A stretch of DNA of 64,000 nucleotides from Brachybacterium avium (GTDB lineage: Bacteria; Actinomycetota; Actinomycetes; Actinomycetales; Dermabacteraceae): the NCBI RefSeq assembly GCF_002216795.1, contig NZ_CP022316.1, forward strand, positions 992,001 to 1,056,000, given 5' to 3'. This document shows positions 1 to 6,909 of this stretch, in pieces. Position numbers and translations under genes: made by a program. Under the pieces are notes generated by a model. That model was not told the origin of the DNA. It saw only the letters and a program-made list of their open reading frames with translations, and ran no database searches. The number at the start of each line of letters is the position of its first letter. The first letter of the stretch is position 1.

Positions 1-273
1 GTGGGTCAGGCGGGAGCGGGAGTGGACGACCTGGTCGGCCAGCTCCGACATGCGCAGGAACTTGTCCTCCGCCTCGGAGAGGCGCACCAGGATCTCGTAC
101 TCACCCAGGGTCAGATCGATCTCCGGATCGGACTGCAGGGCCTCGCCGAAGCGGTCGGTGAGCAGCGTGGTGGCGTACAGGAAGGTGCGCCAGGCCTCCT
201 GCTCGGTGCTGGAGAGCCAGAGCTCCCTCGGCGTCGACATCCTGCCCTCACCACTTGACGTCGTGTCTTCCAT
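1..273 (-). CDS. MarR family transcriptional regulator, N-terminal part
   Basis: Partial gene: it starts at the ATG at 273 and runs off the left edge, so only 91 N-terminal residues are visible. The region from about residue 50 (IDLTLGEYEILVRLSEAED, then FLRMSELADQVVHSRSRLTH) is the start of a MarR winged helix, with the helix-turn-helix entering the recognition helix at the edge. An AGGAG ribosome site lies about 7 bases before the ATG. It is divergent from the YceI gene at 397, so it probably controls itself and that gene. MarR proteins usually respond to phenolic or oxidative signals, but the ligand cannot be seen here. The DNA-contact wing and dimer helices are outside the window. Confidence 0.8.
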   Translation of the reverse strand, partial: MEDTTSSGEGRMSTPRELWLSSTEQEAWRTFLYATTLLTDRFGEALQSDPEIDLTLGEYEILVRLSEAEDKFLRMSELADQVVHSRSRLTH

Positions 274-320
274 CACGTTCTCCTCATTCCTAGGGCCCGA
301 TGCCTCGCATCATCCCCCAG

Positions 321-337
321 TTTAGTTTATATTTCAA
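321..337. promoter_or_regulatory. AT-rich candidate operator between marR and yceI
   Basis: An AT-rich island (TTTAGTTTATATTTCAA) stands out in the 123-bp divergent gap, where the rest is very GC-rich. Position and composition suit a promoter or MarR-binding site shared by both genes. I could not find a clean inverted repeat, so this is a weak call. Confidence 0.3.
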
Positions 338-396
338 GCAAGACGTCGGTGATCGCGACCTGGTCACCCACCCCGATCCTCTCAAGGAGAACACCG

Positions 397-927
397 ATGA
401 ACGACCTCACTCCCGGCACCTGGACCCTGGACCCCACCCACACCTCCGCGAGCTTCACCGTGCGTCACGCGGGCATCTCCCGGGTCCGCGGCCAGTTCAC
501 CGATGTCGACGGCGCCCTCGAGGTCGGCGAGGGAGGCAAGGACCTCTCCTTCACCTCGACCCTGCAGACCGCCTCGGTCAGCACCTCCAACCAGGACCGC
601 GACAACCACCTGCGCAGCGGTGACTTCTTCGACGCCGAGTCCTTCCCCGAGATCCGCTTCGTCTCCACCGAGGTCAAGGGCGAGACCGTCACCGGCGATC
701 TCACCATCCGTGACACCACCAAGCCCGTCGAGCTGGACTTCTCCTACGAGGGTGCGGCCACCGATCCCTTCGGCGTCTACCGCGCGGGATTCACCGGTGC
801 GACCACGATCTCCCGCAAGGATTTCGGCCTGACCTGGAATGCCGCCCTGGAGGCGGGCGGCGTGCTGGTCGCCGACGAGGTCAAGATCGTCATCGAGGCT
901 GAGTTCACCGCCCCCGCCTCCGCCTGA
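397..927 (+). CDS. YceI family lipid-binding-like protein
   Basis: A 176-residue YceI-like protein, a lipocalin-like beta barrel that in relatives binds isoprenoid or amphiphilic ligands. Family signatures are the opening GTWTLDPTHTSASFTVRHAGIS (residues about 6-27), a central SGDFFDAESFPEIRF, and the C-terminal VADEVKIVIEAEF. No signal peptide is present, so a cytoplasmic location is likely, unlike E. coli YceI. The start chosen is the ATG at 397 with AAGGAG just upstream. An in-frame start 48 bases earlier exists but has no comparable ribosome site. The gene is divergent from the marR gene, and pairing of YceI genes with a MarR regulator is common. Its ligand is unknown. Confidence 0.88.
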   Translation: MNDLTPGTWTLDPTHTSASFTVRHAGISRVRGQFTDVDGALEVGEGGKDLSFTSTLQTASVSTSNQDRDNHLRSGDFFDAESFPEIRFVSTEVKGETVTGDLTIRDTTKPVELDFSYEGAATDPFGVYRAGFTGATTISRKDFGLTWNAALEAGGVLVADEVKIVIEAEFTAPASA

Positions 928-1005
928 GCCCGGCGTCCCGACTCCGGTCCCCTGGCCCGGAGTCTCGGCGCTGAGCGCCTCCGACGGGCCGTCCGCGAAG
1001 CGGGC

Positions 1006-1095
1006 GGTCCGTCGTCGTCCGGTCCGCCGCCGTCTGGCCTGTCGGAGCCCGGTCCGTCGTCATCCAGCCCGTCGCCGTCCGGTCCGTCGGAGCCC
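1006..1095. repeat. 15-bp tandem repeat, six copies, with 45-bp higher order
   Basis: Six consecutive 15-bp units start at 1006, 1021, 1036, 1051, 1066 and 1081; the first is GGTCCGTCGTCGTCC. Units 3 and 6 share the ending GGAGCCC, so the array also reads as two 45-bp repeats. It fills most of the gap between yceI and the glutaredoxin-like gene. A minus-strand ORF across it would encode Asp-Gly-Pro repeats but has no ribosome site or family match. Confidence 0.8.
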
Positions 1096-1115
1096 CGGAG
1101 CGTCCTCACCGCCGA

Positions 1116-1121
1116 TAGGGT
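1116..1121 (+). promoter_or_regulatory. -10 box for leaderless glutaredoxin-like gene
   Basis: TAGGGT lies 7 bases before the ATG at 1129 and no Shine-Dalgarno sequence fits between. This is the spacing expected when transcription starts at the initiation codon. Confidence 0.55.
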
Positions 1122-1128
1122 TCGCCCC

Positions 1129-1434
1129 ATGAACGCTCCGCGCATCCCCTCCCCCCGCGACCCGGACGCCCGCGTCCTCTATCTCACCCGCGAGGGTTGC
1201 CACCTGTGCGAGGAGGCGCTGCCGGTGGTGCGGGCGGAGGCGGACCGCGTCGGCTCCACGGTGGAGGTGCGTGACATCGACGAAGATCCTCGACTGCAGG
1301 CCGACTGGGACTACGACGTGCCGGTGATCATCGTGGACGGCGCGGTCCACGCGAAGTACCGGGTCGAAGCGCAGCAGCTGCGCACGGCACTCGCCCGCCG
1401 GCCCTGGTGGCGCCGCCTGACCGGTCGCGCCTGA
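1129..1434 (+). CDS. Glutaredoxin family protein (DUF836-like thioredoxin fold)
   Basis: A 101-residue protein with a thioredoxin-like fold. The first strand (RVLYLT) leads into the redox motif C24-H-L-C27, and later VPVIIVDG supplies the cis-proline segment. Length and the pattern LTREGCHLCEEA match the small DUF836/glutaredoxin-like family common in Actinobacteria, which probably exchanges dithiol and disulfide on an unknown partner. The C-terminal RRPWWRRLTGRA is basic. The gene stands alone, appears to be transcribed without a leader from a -10 box 7 bases upstream, and is followed by a repeat-rich convergent gap. The physiological substrate cannot be inferred. Confidence 0.8.
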   Translation: MNAPRIPSPRDPDARVLYLTREGCHLCEEALPVVRAEADRVGSTVEVRDIDEDPRLQADWDYDVPVIIVDGAVHAKYRVEAQQLRTALARRPWWRRLTGRA

Positions 1435-1510
1435 CCCTCGGGACGATTCCCGGCCGGTCTGCTCGGCGGCCCCCGCCGGCTGGCACGGCCCCCGCCGGCC
1501 AGGAGGGATC

Positions 1511-1557
1511 GTCAGGTTCTGTTCCGGAAAGTGCCCGGAATTGGTACAGAATCTGAC
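1511..1557. repeat. 47-bp imperfect inverted repeat, possible MITE or REP-like unit
   Basis: Outer arms GTCAGGTTCTGT (1511-1522) and ACAGAATCTGAC (1546-1557) pair with one G-T wobble. Inner arms TTCCGG and CCGGAA pair around a short loop. It sits between two convergent genes and has no T-run, so it does not look like a standard terminator. A second copy elsewhere in the genome would show that it is mobile; none is apparent in this window. Confidence 0.5.
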
Positions 1558-1569
1558 AATCCCCGCAGG

Positions 1570-1620
1570 GCGCTGGTGTGCGCGGGATGCTGGCGTGTGC
1601 GGGGCGCTGGCGTGCGCGGG
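1570..1620. repeat. 17-bp tandem repeat, three copies
   Basis: Three units start at 1570, 1587 and 1604, the first being GCGCTGGTGTGCGCGGG; the others differ at a few positions. A 14-bp direct repeat (CGGCCCCCGCCGGC) also occurs at 1467 and 1486. Together with the adjacent inverted repeat, most of the 1435-1653 gap is repetitive and no gene is supported there. Confidence 0.65.
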
Positions 1621-1653
1621 GACCGCCGGGCCGAGGACAGGCCCCGTGACATG

Positions 1654-1685
1654 CGTCGGCCCCTGCCATCTGGCAGGGGCCGACG
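1654..1685 (-). terminator. Stem-loop after bS22 gene
   Basis: A perfect 14-bp stem (left arm CGTCGGCCCCTGCC) with the 4-base loop ATCT lies 15 bases beyond the bS22 stop codon. There is no U-run, as is usual in high-GC actinobacteria. Confidence 0.75.
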
Positions 1686-1700
1686 TGCCTCACGCAGCGA

Positions 1701-1799
1701 TCACTTCTTGTTGCGACGCTGGTGGCGGGTCTTGCGAAGCAGCTTGCGGTGCTTCTTCTTGGACATGCGCTTGCGTCGCTTCTTGACGACAGAACCCAT
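1701..1799 (-). CDS. 30S ribosomal protein bS22
   Basis: A 32-residue, extremely basic protein beginning [12 protein letters not shown] and ending [11 protein letters not shown]. This is the actinobacterial bS22 (AURKAIP1/COX24-domain) protein known from mycobacterial 30S ribosome structures, where it binds near the decoding region. The full sequence [19 protein letters not shown] is almost invariant in the phylum, so identification is secure despite the size. An AGAGG ribosome site precedes the ATG at 1799 and a strong stem-loop follows the stop. The gene is easily missed by ORF callers because it is only 99 bp. Confidence 0.93.
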   Translation of the reverse strand: MGSVVKKRRKRMSKKKHRKLLRKTRHQRRNKK

Positions 1800-1913
1800 A
1801 GGTGCCTCTGTTCTGCAGGCTCACGCCTGCGGGATGGTGCAGCGGATCAGGTATGCGCGGCCCGCGGAGACTGCACGAAACTCGTGCGGGCCCGACGCCA
1901 CGGTCGACCAGCC

Positions 1914-1919
1914 ATTCTA
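1914..1919 (-). promoter_or_regulatory. Candidate -10 box for bS22
   Basis: TAGAAT on the minus strand lies about 115 bases upstream of the bS22 start, in the gap between the GTPase stop (1938) and bS22. It is the best -10 match in that gap and would give a leader of about 105 bases. Confidence 0.4.
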
Positions 1920-1937
1920 CACTGCCATGCCGAGCCC

Positions 1938-3638
1938 TCAGCCGTGCGCGAGTGCGAGATCTCTCGCAGCATCTCGGGCCAGGACGAGCTCTGCGGCGAC
2001 GGGTTCGACCACATGTTCCTGCGCCGAGGCGCGCACCCGTGCCAACAGCACCCGGCGCGCACGGCGACGGTGCCACCTTCCGACCAGGGCCGCGACCACC
2101 CCTCCGGCCAGGCCGATCAGCAGTCCCGCGGCGATCCCGAGCACCACCAGCACCGTGGGCAGCGGGATCGGGATCCACAGCTCCTGGACCATCGGCATCG
2201 GCGGTGGGGGCACGCCCAGGAAGGCCAGCAGCGCGTTCAGCGCCAGCCATCCCAGCCCCACCACCCAGGTGAGCAGGGCGAGCCACTGCAGCACATCCAG
2301 CACCGGCCACCACCACGAGGTGGTCCTCGCCCGCAGATCGGCCCCGGCGACCGCCTGGTCGAGCGCATCCGGAAGGAGGTCCTCCCCTTCGCGGGCGGCA
2401 CCGCGCACGGCCGCCCGCCAGGGATCGCTGCCGCCGGCGGAGGCGGCGTCGGCGAAACGGCGCACCCCGCCCGAGGCTCGGGCGCGGGCGGCGGCGTCGG
2501 GCTCCGGCAGGGAGGTGCGCTCGAGCCCCTCCCCGTCGCGCCCGCGGCCGATGCCGAGCCGGCTCAGCGGATCCGGCCGGAAGCGGCGGGCCCAGCGCAG
2601 CGGCGGCCATCCCACCTTCGCGGCGGCGCGGAAGCGGTAGGAAGCACCGACGGCGCGGGCGACCGGTTCGACGCGCGCGGCCGTGGCGAGGTCCTGGACC
2701 AGGGCATCGATGTCCGCGAGCGCCGGCTGCTCCGTCATACCCGTCGGGTCCGCCGCCTCCTGCAGGGATTCGGCGGCCCCGCGCACATCGGCACGATGGC
2801 GCGAGGCGATGGCTTCGCGGCTGCGGGCGATCGCGACCAGGTGCTCCCGCAGTTCCTGGACACCGTCCCCGGTGCTCGCGGAGGTCGCGAGCACGGGAGC
2901 CTGGTCGAGCCCGTCGGCGCGAGCGAGAGCCTCGAGGGAGGCGAGCACCGGGGCCCGCTCGTCCTCGCGGATCCGATCGACCTGGTTCAGCACCAGCACG
3001 GTGACGGCGTCATGCCCGGCGAAGGGGCGCACGAACTCCTGGTGGATCACGGCATCGGCGTACTTCTGCGGGTCGGTGACCCAGACGATCACGTCGACCA
3101 GCCCGGTCATCCGCTCGGCGATGGTGCGGTTGGCGCTCTCGACCGAGTCGAGGTCCGGCAGGTCCAGCAGCACGATGCCCGGAGTGTCGGAGGCATCGGG
3201 GGGCGTCGCTCGGCGCGCACGACGACCGGCCGGCCGCCTGCGAGCGGCTGCGGCGAGTGCGGTGTCGGTCTCCTCGAGGTGATGACGCTCCTCCACCTCG
3301 AGCCAGTCCAGCAGGGCGTCGCTGCCGCGCTCCCCGATCACCGCGGCGACCGGCGAGGAGGTGGTGGGCCGACGCACCGCGGCGCGGGTGATCTCGGCGC
3401 CGACCAGAGCATTGACCAGGGAAGATTTACCGGAACCGGTGGCCCCGAACAGGCCGATCACGGTGTGCTCGGCCGAGAGTGCCCGGCGGTTGTCGATGCG
3501 CTCCAGCACGCTGCGGGACTCCTCGACGGCGCCGCCGGGTGCCACCCCCTCGAGCAGCGAGGTCGCGCGGGTGAGCGCCTCGATCCTCTCGGACAGCGGG
3601 GCCGGTCCCTTCGCGGAGCGGCTCAGCAGCGGACTCAT
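1938..3638 (-). CDS. Dynamin-like/YfjP-type GTPase, membrane-anchored (second of pair)
   Basis: A 566-residue GTPase. The P-loop GATGSGKS is at residues 65-72, followed by a DLPDLDSVE switch II-like segment and a G4-like NQVD (VLVLNQVDRI). Near the C-terminus are two hydrophobic segments, one beginning WWWPVLDVLQWLALL and a second beginning VLVVLGIAAGLL, then a basic stretch and a helical tail. A GTPase head with paired membrane segments is the layout of bacterial dynamin-like and YfjP-type proteins. The start at 3638 overlaps the stop of the upstream GTPase by 4 bases (ATGA), so the two are translationally coupled and probably work as a heteromer. A role in membrane remodelling, as for Streptomyces DynA/DynB or mycobacterial IniA/IniC, is inference. 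The minus-strand frame stays open far upstream, but that extension is a shadow of the neighbour. Confidence 0.82.
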   Translation of the reverse strand: MSPLLSRSAKGPAPLSERIEALTRATSLLEGVAPGGAVEESRSVLERIDNRRALSAEHTVIGLFGATGSGKSSLVNALVGAEITRAAVRRPTTSSPVAAVIGERGSDALLDWLEVEERHHLEETDTALAAAARRRPAGRRARRATPPDASDTPGIVLLDLPDLDSVESANRTIAERMTGLVDVIVWVTDPQKYADAVIHQEFVRPFAGHDAVTVLVLNQVDRIREDERAPVLASLEALARADGLDQAPVLATSASTGDGVQELREHLVAIARSREAIASRHRADVRGAAESLQEAADPTGMTEQPALADIDALVQDLATAARVEPVARAVGASYRFRAAAKVGWPPLRWARRFRPDPLSRLGIGRGRDGEGLERTSLPEPDAAARARASGGVRRFADAASAGGSDPWRAAVRGAAREGEDLLPDALDQAVAGADLRARTTSWWWPVLDVLQWLALLTWVVGLGWLALNALLAFLGVPPPPMPMVQELWIPIPLPTVLVVLGIAAGLLIGLAGGVVAALVGRWHRRRARRVLLARVRASAQEHVVEPVAAELVLARDAARDLALAHG

Positions 3639-5389
3639 GCGTCCTCCCTGATGTCGTGGGCGAGCTGGGTGAGGGCTGCGGCGTCGGCGTGCAGCTGCGC
3701 GGCCGCGCCCTCCACGCCGAGGTCGTCGAGCCGGTCGAGGAAGAGGGCGGAGCGCCCGGCGACCAGGGCGTCGAGCCGGTCGGTGAGCCGCTGGCGGGCG
3801 ACCGTCGCCATCCGCCGCACCGCCTCGTCGCCGAAGATCGTCTCCAGCAGCTTCTGGCCGACGACGGCGGTCGCCGCCCCGGCCCCGACCTCCAGACCGG
3901 TGGGGACGAAGGCGGTGGAGGCGAACACCACCACCATCAGCGCCACGCCCACCGCGTTCACGCCGAGCGAGAGCAGCCGCGCCTTCGTGCGGCGATCGGC
4001 GCCCTCGGCACGGACCAGCTCCAGCACGTCGCCCTGCCAGGCCCGGATCGCGGCGGAGACCTCCTCGGCGTAGCCGTCGGGGAGGCGGGAGAGGTCGCGC
4101 CCCTCGGCGAGGTGCCGGCCGGCAGGGGTGGAGCGCCAGGCGGCATCGGCCAGTTCCGCGCCGCGGGCCGTCTCGTCGATCACCACGTGCACCAGGCCGG
4201 TGCCCAGCGCCTGCTCGGCGGCGATCGCCGGCGCGGGCTTGCCGCCGACCATCTGGCCGAGGCGGTCGCGGGCACGGGTCACCAGGGATTCGACGCCGCG
4301 GAAGAACTCGCCGGTGCCGACCACGTCCTGCCAGCGGGCGAGCACCTCGCCGCGCAGCAGCGAGCCGTCCCCGAGGGCGTCGTCGATCCGCTCGCGGGCC
4401 CCGGAGAAGGAGGCGACCGCCTGCTCGCGCAGACGCTTCCGCTCGGCGTCCTGGACGGCGGCATGCTCGGCGAGATCCGTCGCGGAGCCGGCCAGGCCGT
4501 CGATCGCCCCGGCCAGGGTGCGGCGCGCGATCCGGCCGCGGCCCTCGCCGTCGGCCGCGAGCTGGGCGAAATGGTCCCGCAGCTCGGTGATCACGGCGGG
4601 CGGCAGCATCCCCTCGGGGTCGATCTCCGTCTCGGGGACCAGGAACAGCCGCTCCACGTCGACGCCCTGGCGCTCGAGCATGCCGCGCAGGTCCTCGGCG
4701 AGCTCCTCGGCGACGCCCTCGCGAGCGGGGATGCGGTTCATCACCACGTCCACGGTCACATCCCGCTCGGCGGCGGTGCGCAGCACCTCCCAGGGCACGG
4801 CATCCGCATAACGGTTGGCGGTGGTGACGAACAGCCACAGGTCCGCGGCCCGCAGCAGCTGGCGGGCCAGCTCCCGGTTGCCGAGGGCGACCGAGTCGAT
4901 GTCCGGGGCGTCCAGCAGCGCCAAGCCCGGTGGGACCCGCGTCTGCCCGTGCAGCTCGAGGGAGGTCGCCGGATCCACGTCTCCGGTGGTGTCCCCCGCC
5001 CCGGGCGCCTCGGGATCACGCCGCTGACCGGCATGGACGCGGGCGAGGCCCGGCAGGATCCGGGTGCCGGTGAACCAGGGCTCATCGGCGGGGTGGTGCA
5101 GCAGCACCGGGCGCCGCGTGGTGGGCCGGATCGCGCCGGAACGACTCACGGGATGGCCGACCAGGGCGTTGATCAAGGTCGATTTGCCGGCGCCGGTGGA
5201 ACCGCCGATCACCACCAGCAGCGGGGCGTCCAAGGAGTCCAGGCGCGGGATGACATGGTCGCTGAGCTGCGAGAGCGCTGCGGCGGTCTCCGCCCGGGCC
5301 TGCTCAGCACCCTCGACGGGCAACGGCAGCTCGAGGGCGCGCAGATGCGCGGCGAAGGCGTCGAGCACTGCGGTGGTCCCGGTCATCAT
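3635..5389 (-). CDS. Dynamin-like GTPase (first of pair)
   Basis: A 584-residue GTPase with P-loop GGSTGAGKST at residues 62-71, threonines of a switch I type (RPTTRRPVLL), a DAPDIDSVA switch II-like segment and a VVMNRIP G4-like segment. The C-terminal third has a hydrophobic hairpin beginning VNAVGVALMVVVF, suiting membrane insertion. Tandem ATG codons at 5389 and 5386 follow a GGGGGAG ribosome site; either could be the start. It is the first gene of a two-gene operon with the GTPase ending at 1938. The two proteins are related but clearly different, as in known bacterial dynamin pairs. The automatic label 'ABC transporter' often given to such proteins is not supported: no ABC signature is present. 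Confidence 0.82.
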   Translation of the reverse strand: MMTGTTAVLDAFAAHLRALELPLPVEGAEQARAETAAALSQLSDHVIPRLDSLDAPLLVVIGGSTGAGKSTLINALVGHPVSRSGAIRPTTRRPVLLHHPADEPWFTGTRILPGLARVHAGQRRDPEAPGAGDTTGDVDPATSLELHGQTRVPPGLALLDAPDIDSVALGNRELARQLLRAADLWLFVTTANRYADAVPWEVLRTAAERDVTVDVVMNRIPAREGVAEELAEDLRGMLERQGVDVERLFLVPETEIDPEGMLPPAVITELRDHFAQLAADGEGRGRIARRTLAGAIDGLAGSATDLAEHAAVQDAERKRLREQAVASFSGARERIDDALGDGSLLRGEVLARWQDVVGTGEFFRGVESLVTRARDRLGQMVGGKPAPAIAAEQALGTGLVHVVIDETARGAELADAAWRSTPAGRHLAEGRDLSRLPDGYAEEVSAAIRAWQGDVLELVRAEGADRRTKARLLSLGVNAVGVALMVVVFASTAFVPTGLEVGAGAATAVVGQKLLETIFGDEAVRRMATVARQRLTDRLDALVAGRSALFLDRLDDLGVEGAAAQLHADAAALTQLAHDIREDA

Positions 5390-5478
5390 GTCTCCCCCTC
5401 GATCAATGCGCGCGTCTCTCGTGCGTCATTGTGGCAGGATCCGGCCACGGCGCCGGCGCGGGTCAGCCCGCGGAAGGC

Positions 5479-6768
5479 TCAGTCCAGGAACGGATCCAGC
5501 CCCCACTCGGGGAAAGCGGCGCGGCGCGCGGCCTGGACCGCTCGGTCCAGGGCGTCCTCGGGATCGAAGCCCCGCTCCCAGTCCCGCACCGCCAAGGGGC
5601 GCCCGTCCCCGAAGGTGAGGATCCCGGGCTCCGGGGAGAGCCCGTGCTCCGCCCGCGCGGTCGCAGCCGCGGCAAGGAAGGCCTCCGGCAGCGGGGCCGT
5701 CGCCTCGATCGCTTCCCCGGTGACGATCGCGATCAGGTGCGCCCAGGAGCGCGGCACCACGTCGATCACCGCATATCCGCCGCCGCCGAGCGCGAGCCAG
5801 CGGCCGTCGCAGACCTCCTCGGCCAGCTCCCGCATCAGCAGCATCACCTCGCGCTGCGCCTCGAGGGTGATCGAGAGGTCCGCCAATGGGTCCAGCCGGT
5901 GGCTGTCGGCGCCGTGCTGGGTGACCAGCAGCGTCGGCCGCACCGCCCGCACCAGGGCGGGGACGGTGGCGCCGATCGCGCGCACCCAGCCGTCGGCCGT
6001 GGTGCGCGAGGGCAGCGGCAGGTTGATCGCGGTGCCCGGGGCGCCGGGGCCCCCGGAGTCCTGGACGAACCCGGTGCCGGGGAACAGTCGCTCCCCGGTC
6101 TCGTGGACCGACAGGGTGATCGCGCGCGGCTCGTCCCACAGGATCCGTTCCACCCCGTCGCCGTGGTGCACGTCGACGTCCACGTACATCACCCGCTCCT
6201 CCCCCGCGTCCAGGGCGTGGCGGATCGCGGCGGCGGCATCGTTGTAGACGCAGAAGCCGGAGGCCGAGGACGACTTGGCGTGGTGCAGTCCGCCGGCGAA
6301 GTTCACCGCTCGCCGCACCCGGCCGGAGCGGATCGCGTCGACCGCAGCGAGGGAGCCGCCGACGATGCGGGCCGAGGCGGTGTGCATCCCGGGGAAGGGC
6401 GGGACGTCGTCTCCGCCGAGGCCGAAGCGGAGCAGCTGATCGAGCTCCTCGGCGCGCATCTCCTTCAGCGGCCGCGAGGCCCGCCTGACCGCTTCGATGT
6501 ATGCGGGTTCGTGCACCAGCGCGAGCTGCTCGTCGGCGGCGACCGGGGCCGGCAGGATCTCCACCCCCGGCCGCTCCAGCAGACCGGCGCTGCGGGCGAG
6601 CTGACGGGTGAGGTCCAGACGGATCGGGGCCATCGGGTGGTAGGGGCCGAAGTCGTACTCGCACAGCGCGTCGTCCCACACGATCCCGGCGGGCACCATC
6701 GGGTCGGCGCCGTCGGCAGGGACGACGGCGGGGACGGCGACGGGAGGCGGGAGCGCAGCATCGGGCAT
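5479..6768 (-). CDS. acuC: Acetoin utilization protein AcuC (class I histone deacetylase-like)
   Basis: A 429-residue zinc-dependent deacetylase. Visible motifs are H162-H163 (HHAKSSSASGFCVYND), the zinc ligands D199 and H201 in DVDVHHGDG, and D288 in HGADSHRLDPLADL. This is the arginase/deacetylase fold of AcuC, which removes acetyl groups from proteins such as acetyl-CoA synthetase. The start at 6768 is chosen because a TACGCT -10 box lies 7 bases upstream, fitting a leaderless mRNA; a start 54 bases earlier would place that promoter inside the gene. No AcuA acetyltransferase gene is nearby. The gene is divergent from the potassium transporter. Confidence 0.9.
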   Translation of the reverse strand: MPDAALPPPVAVPAVVPADGADPMVPAGIVWDDALCEYDFGPYHPMAPIRLDLTRQLARSAGLLERPGVEILPAPVAADEQLALVHEPAYIEAVRRASRPLKEMRAEELDQLLRFGLGGDDVPPFPGMHTASARIVGGSLAAVDAIRSGRVRRAVNFAGGLHHAKSSSASGFCVYNDAAAAIRHALDAGEERVMYVDVDVHHGDGVERILWDEPRAITLSVHETGERLFPGTGFVQDSGGPGAPGTAINLPLPSRTTADGWVRAIGATVPALVRAVRPTLLVTQHGADSHRLDPLADLSITLEAQREVMLLMRELAEEVCDGRWLALGGGGYAVIDVVPRSWAHLIAIVTGEAIEATAPLPEAFLAAAATARAEHGLSPEPGILTFGDGRPLAVRDWERGFDPEDALDRAVQAARRAAFPEWGLDPFLD

Positions 6769-6775
6769 GGGTCGA

Positions 6776-6781
6776 AGCGTA
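6776..6781 (-). promoter_or_regulatory. -10 box for leaderless acuC
   Basis: TACGCT on the minus strand, 7 bases before the acuC ATG, with no ribosome site in between. Confidence 0.55.
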
Positions 6782-6909
6782 CCCAGGGTTCGTGGCCATC
6801 GCCGCTGTCGATCCTCCCGCATCCGGCCGCCGTGCCGTATCCCGACCGCGATCAGCCGTAGACTGCCGCGGACCGCGACCGGCGGTCACGGCCCGGCACG
6901 AGGAGCACC

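Noticed and set aside
777-1145. Minus-strand ORF with Asp-Gly-Pro repeats across the 15-bp array
   Set aside because: No ribosome site or conserved domain, and the repeats are explained by the DNA array; it overlaps yceI.
1938-4838. 966-residue version of the second GTPase
   Set aside because: The extra N-terminal 400 residues are an Arg/Gly/Ala-rich shadow of the first GTPase; the ATGA overlap at 3635-3638 marks the real start.
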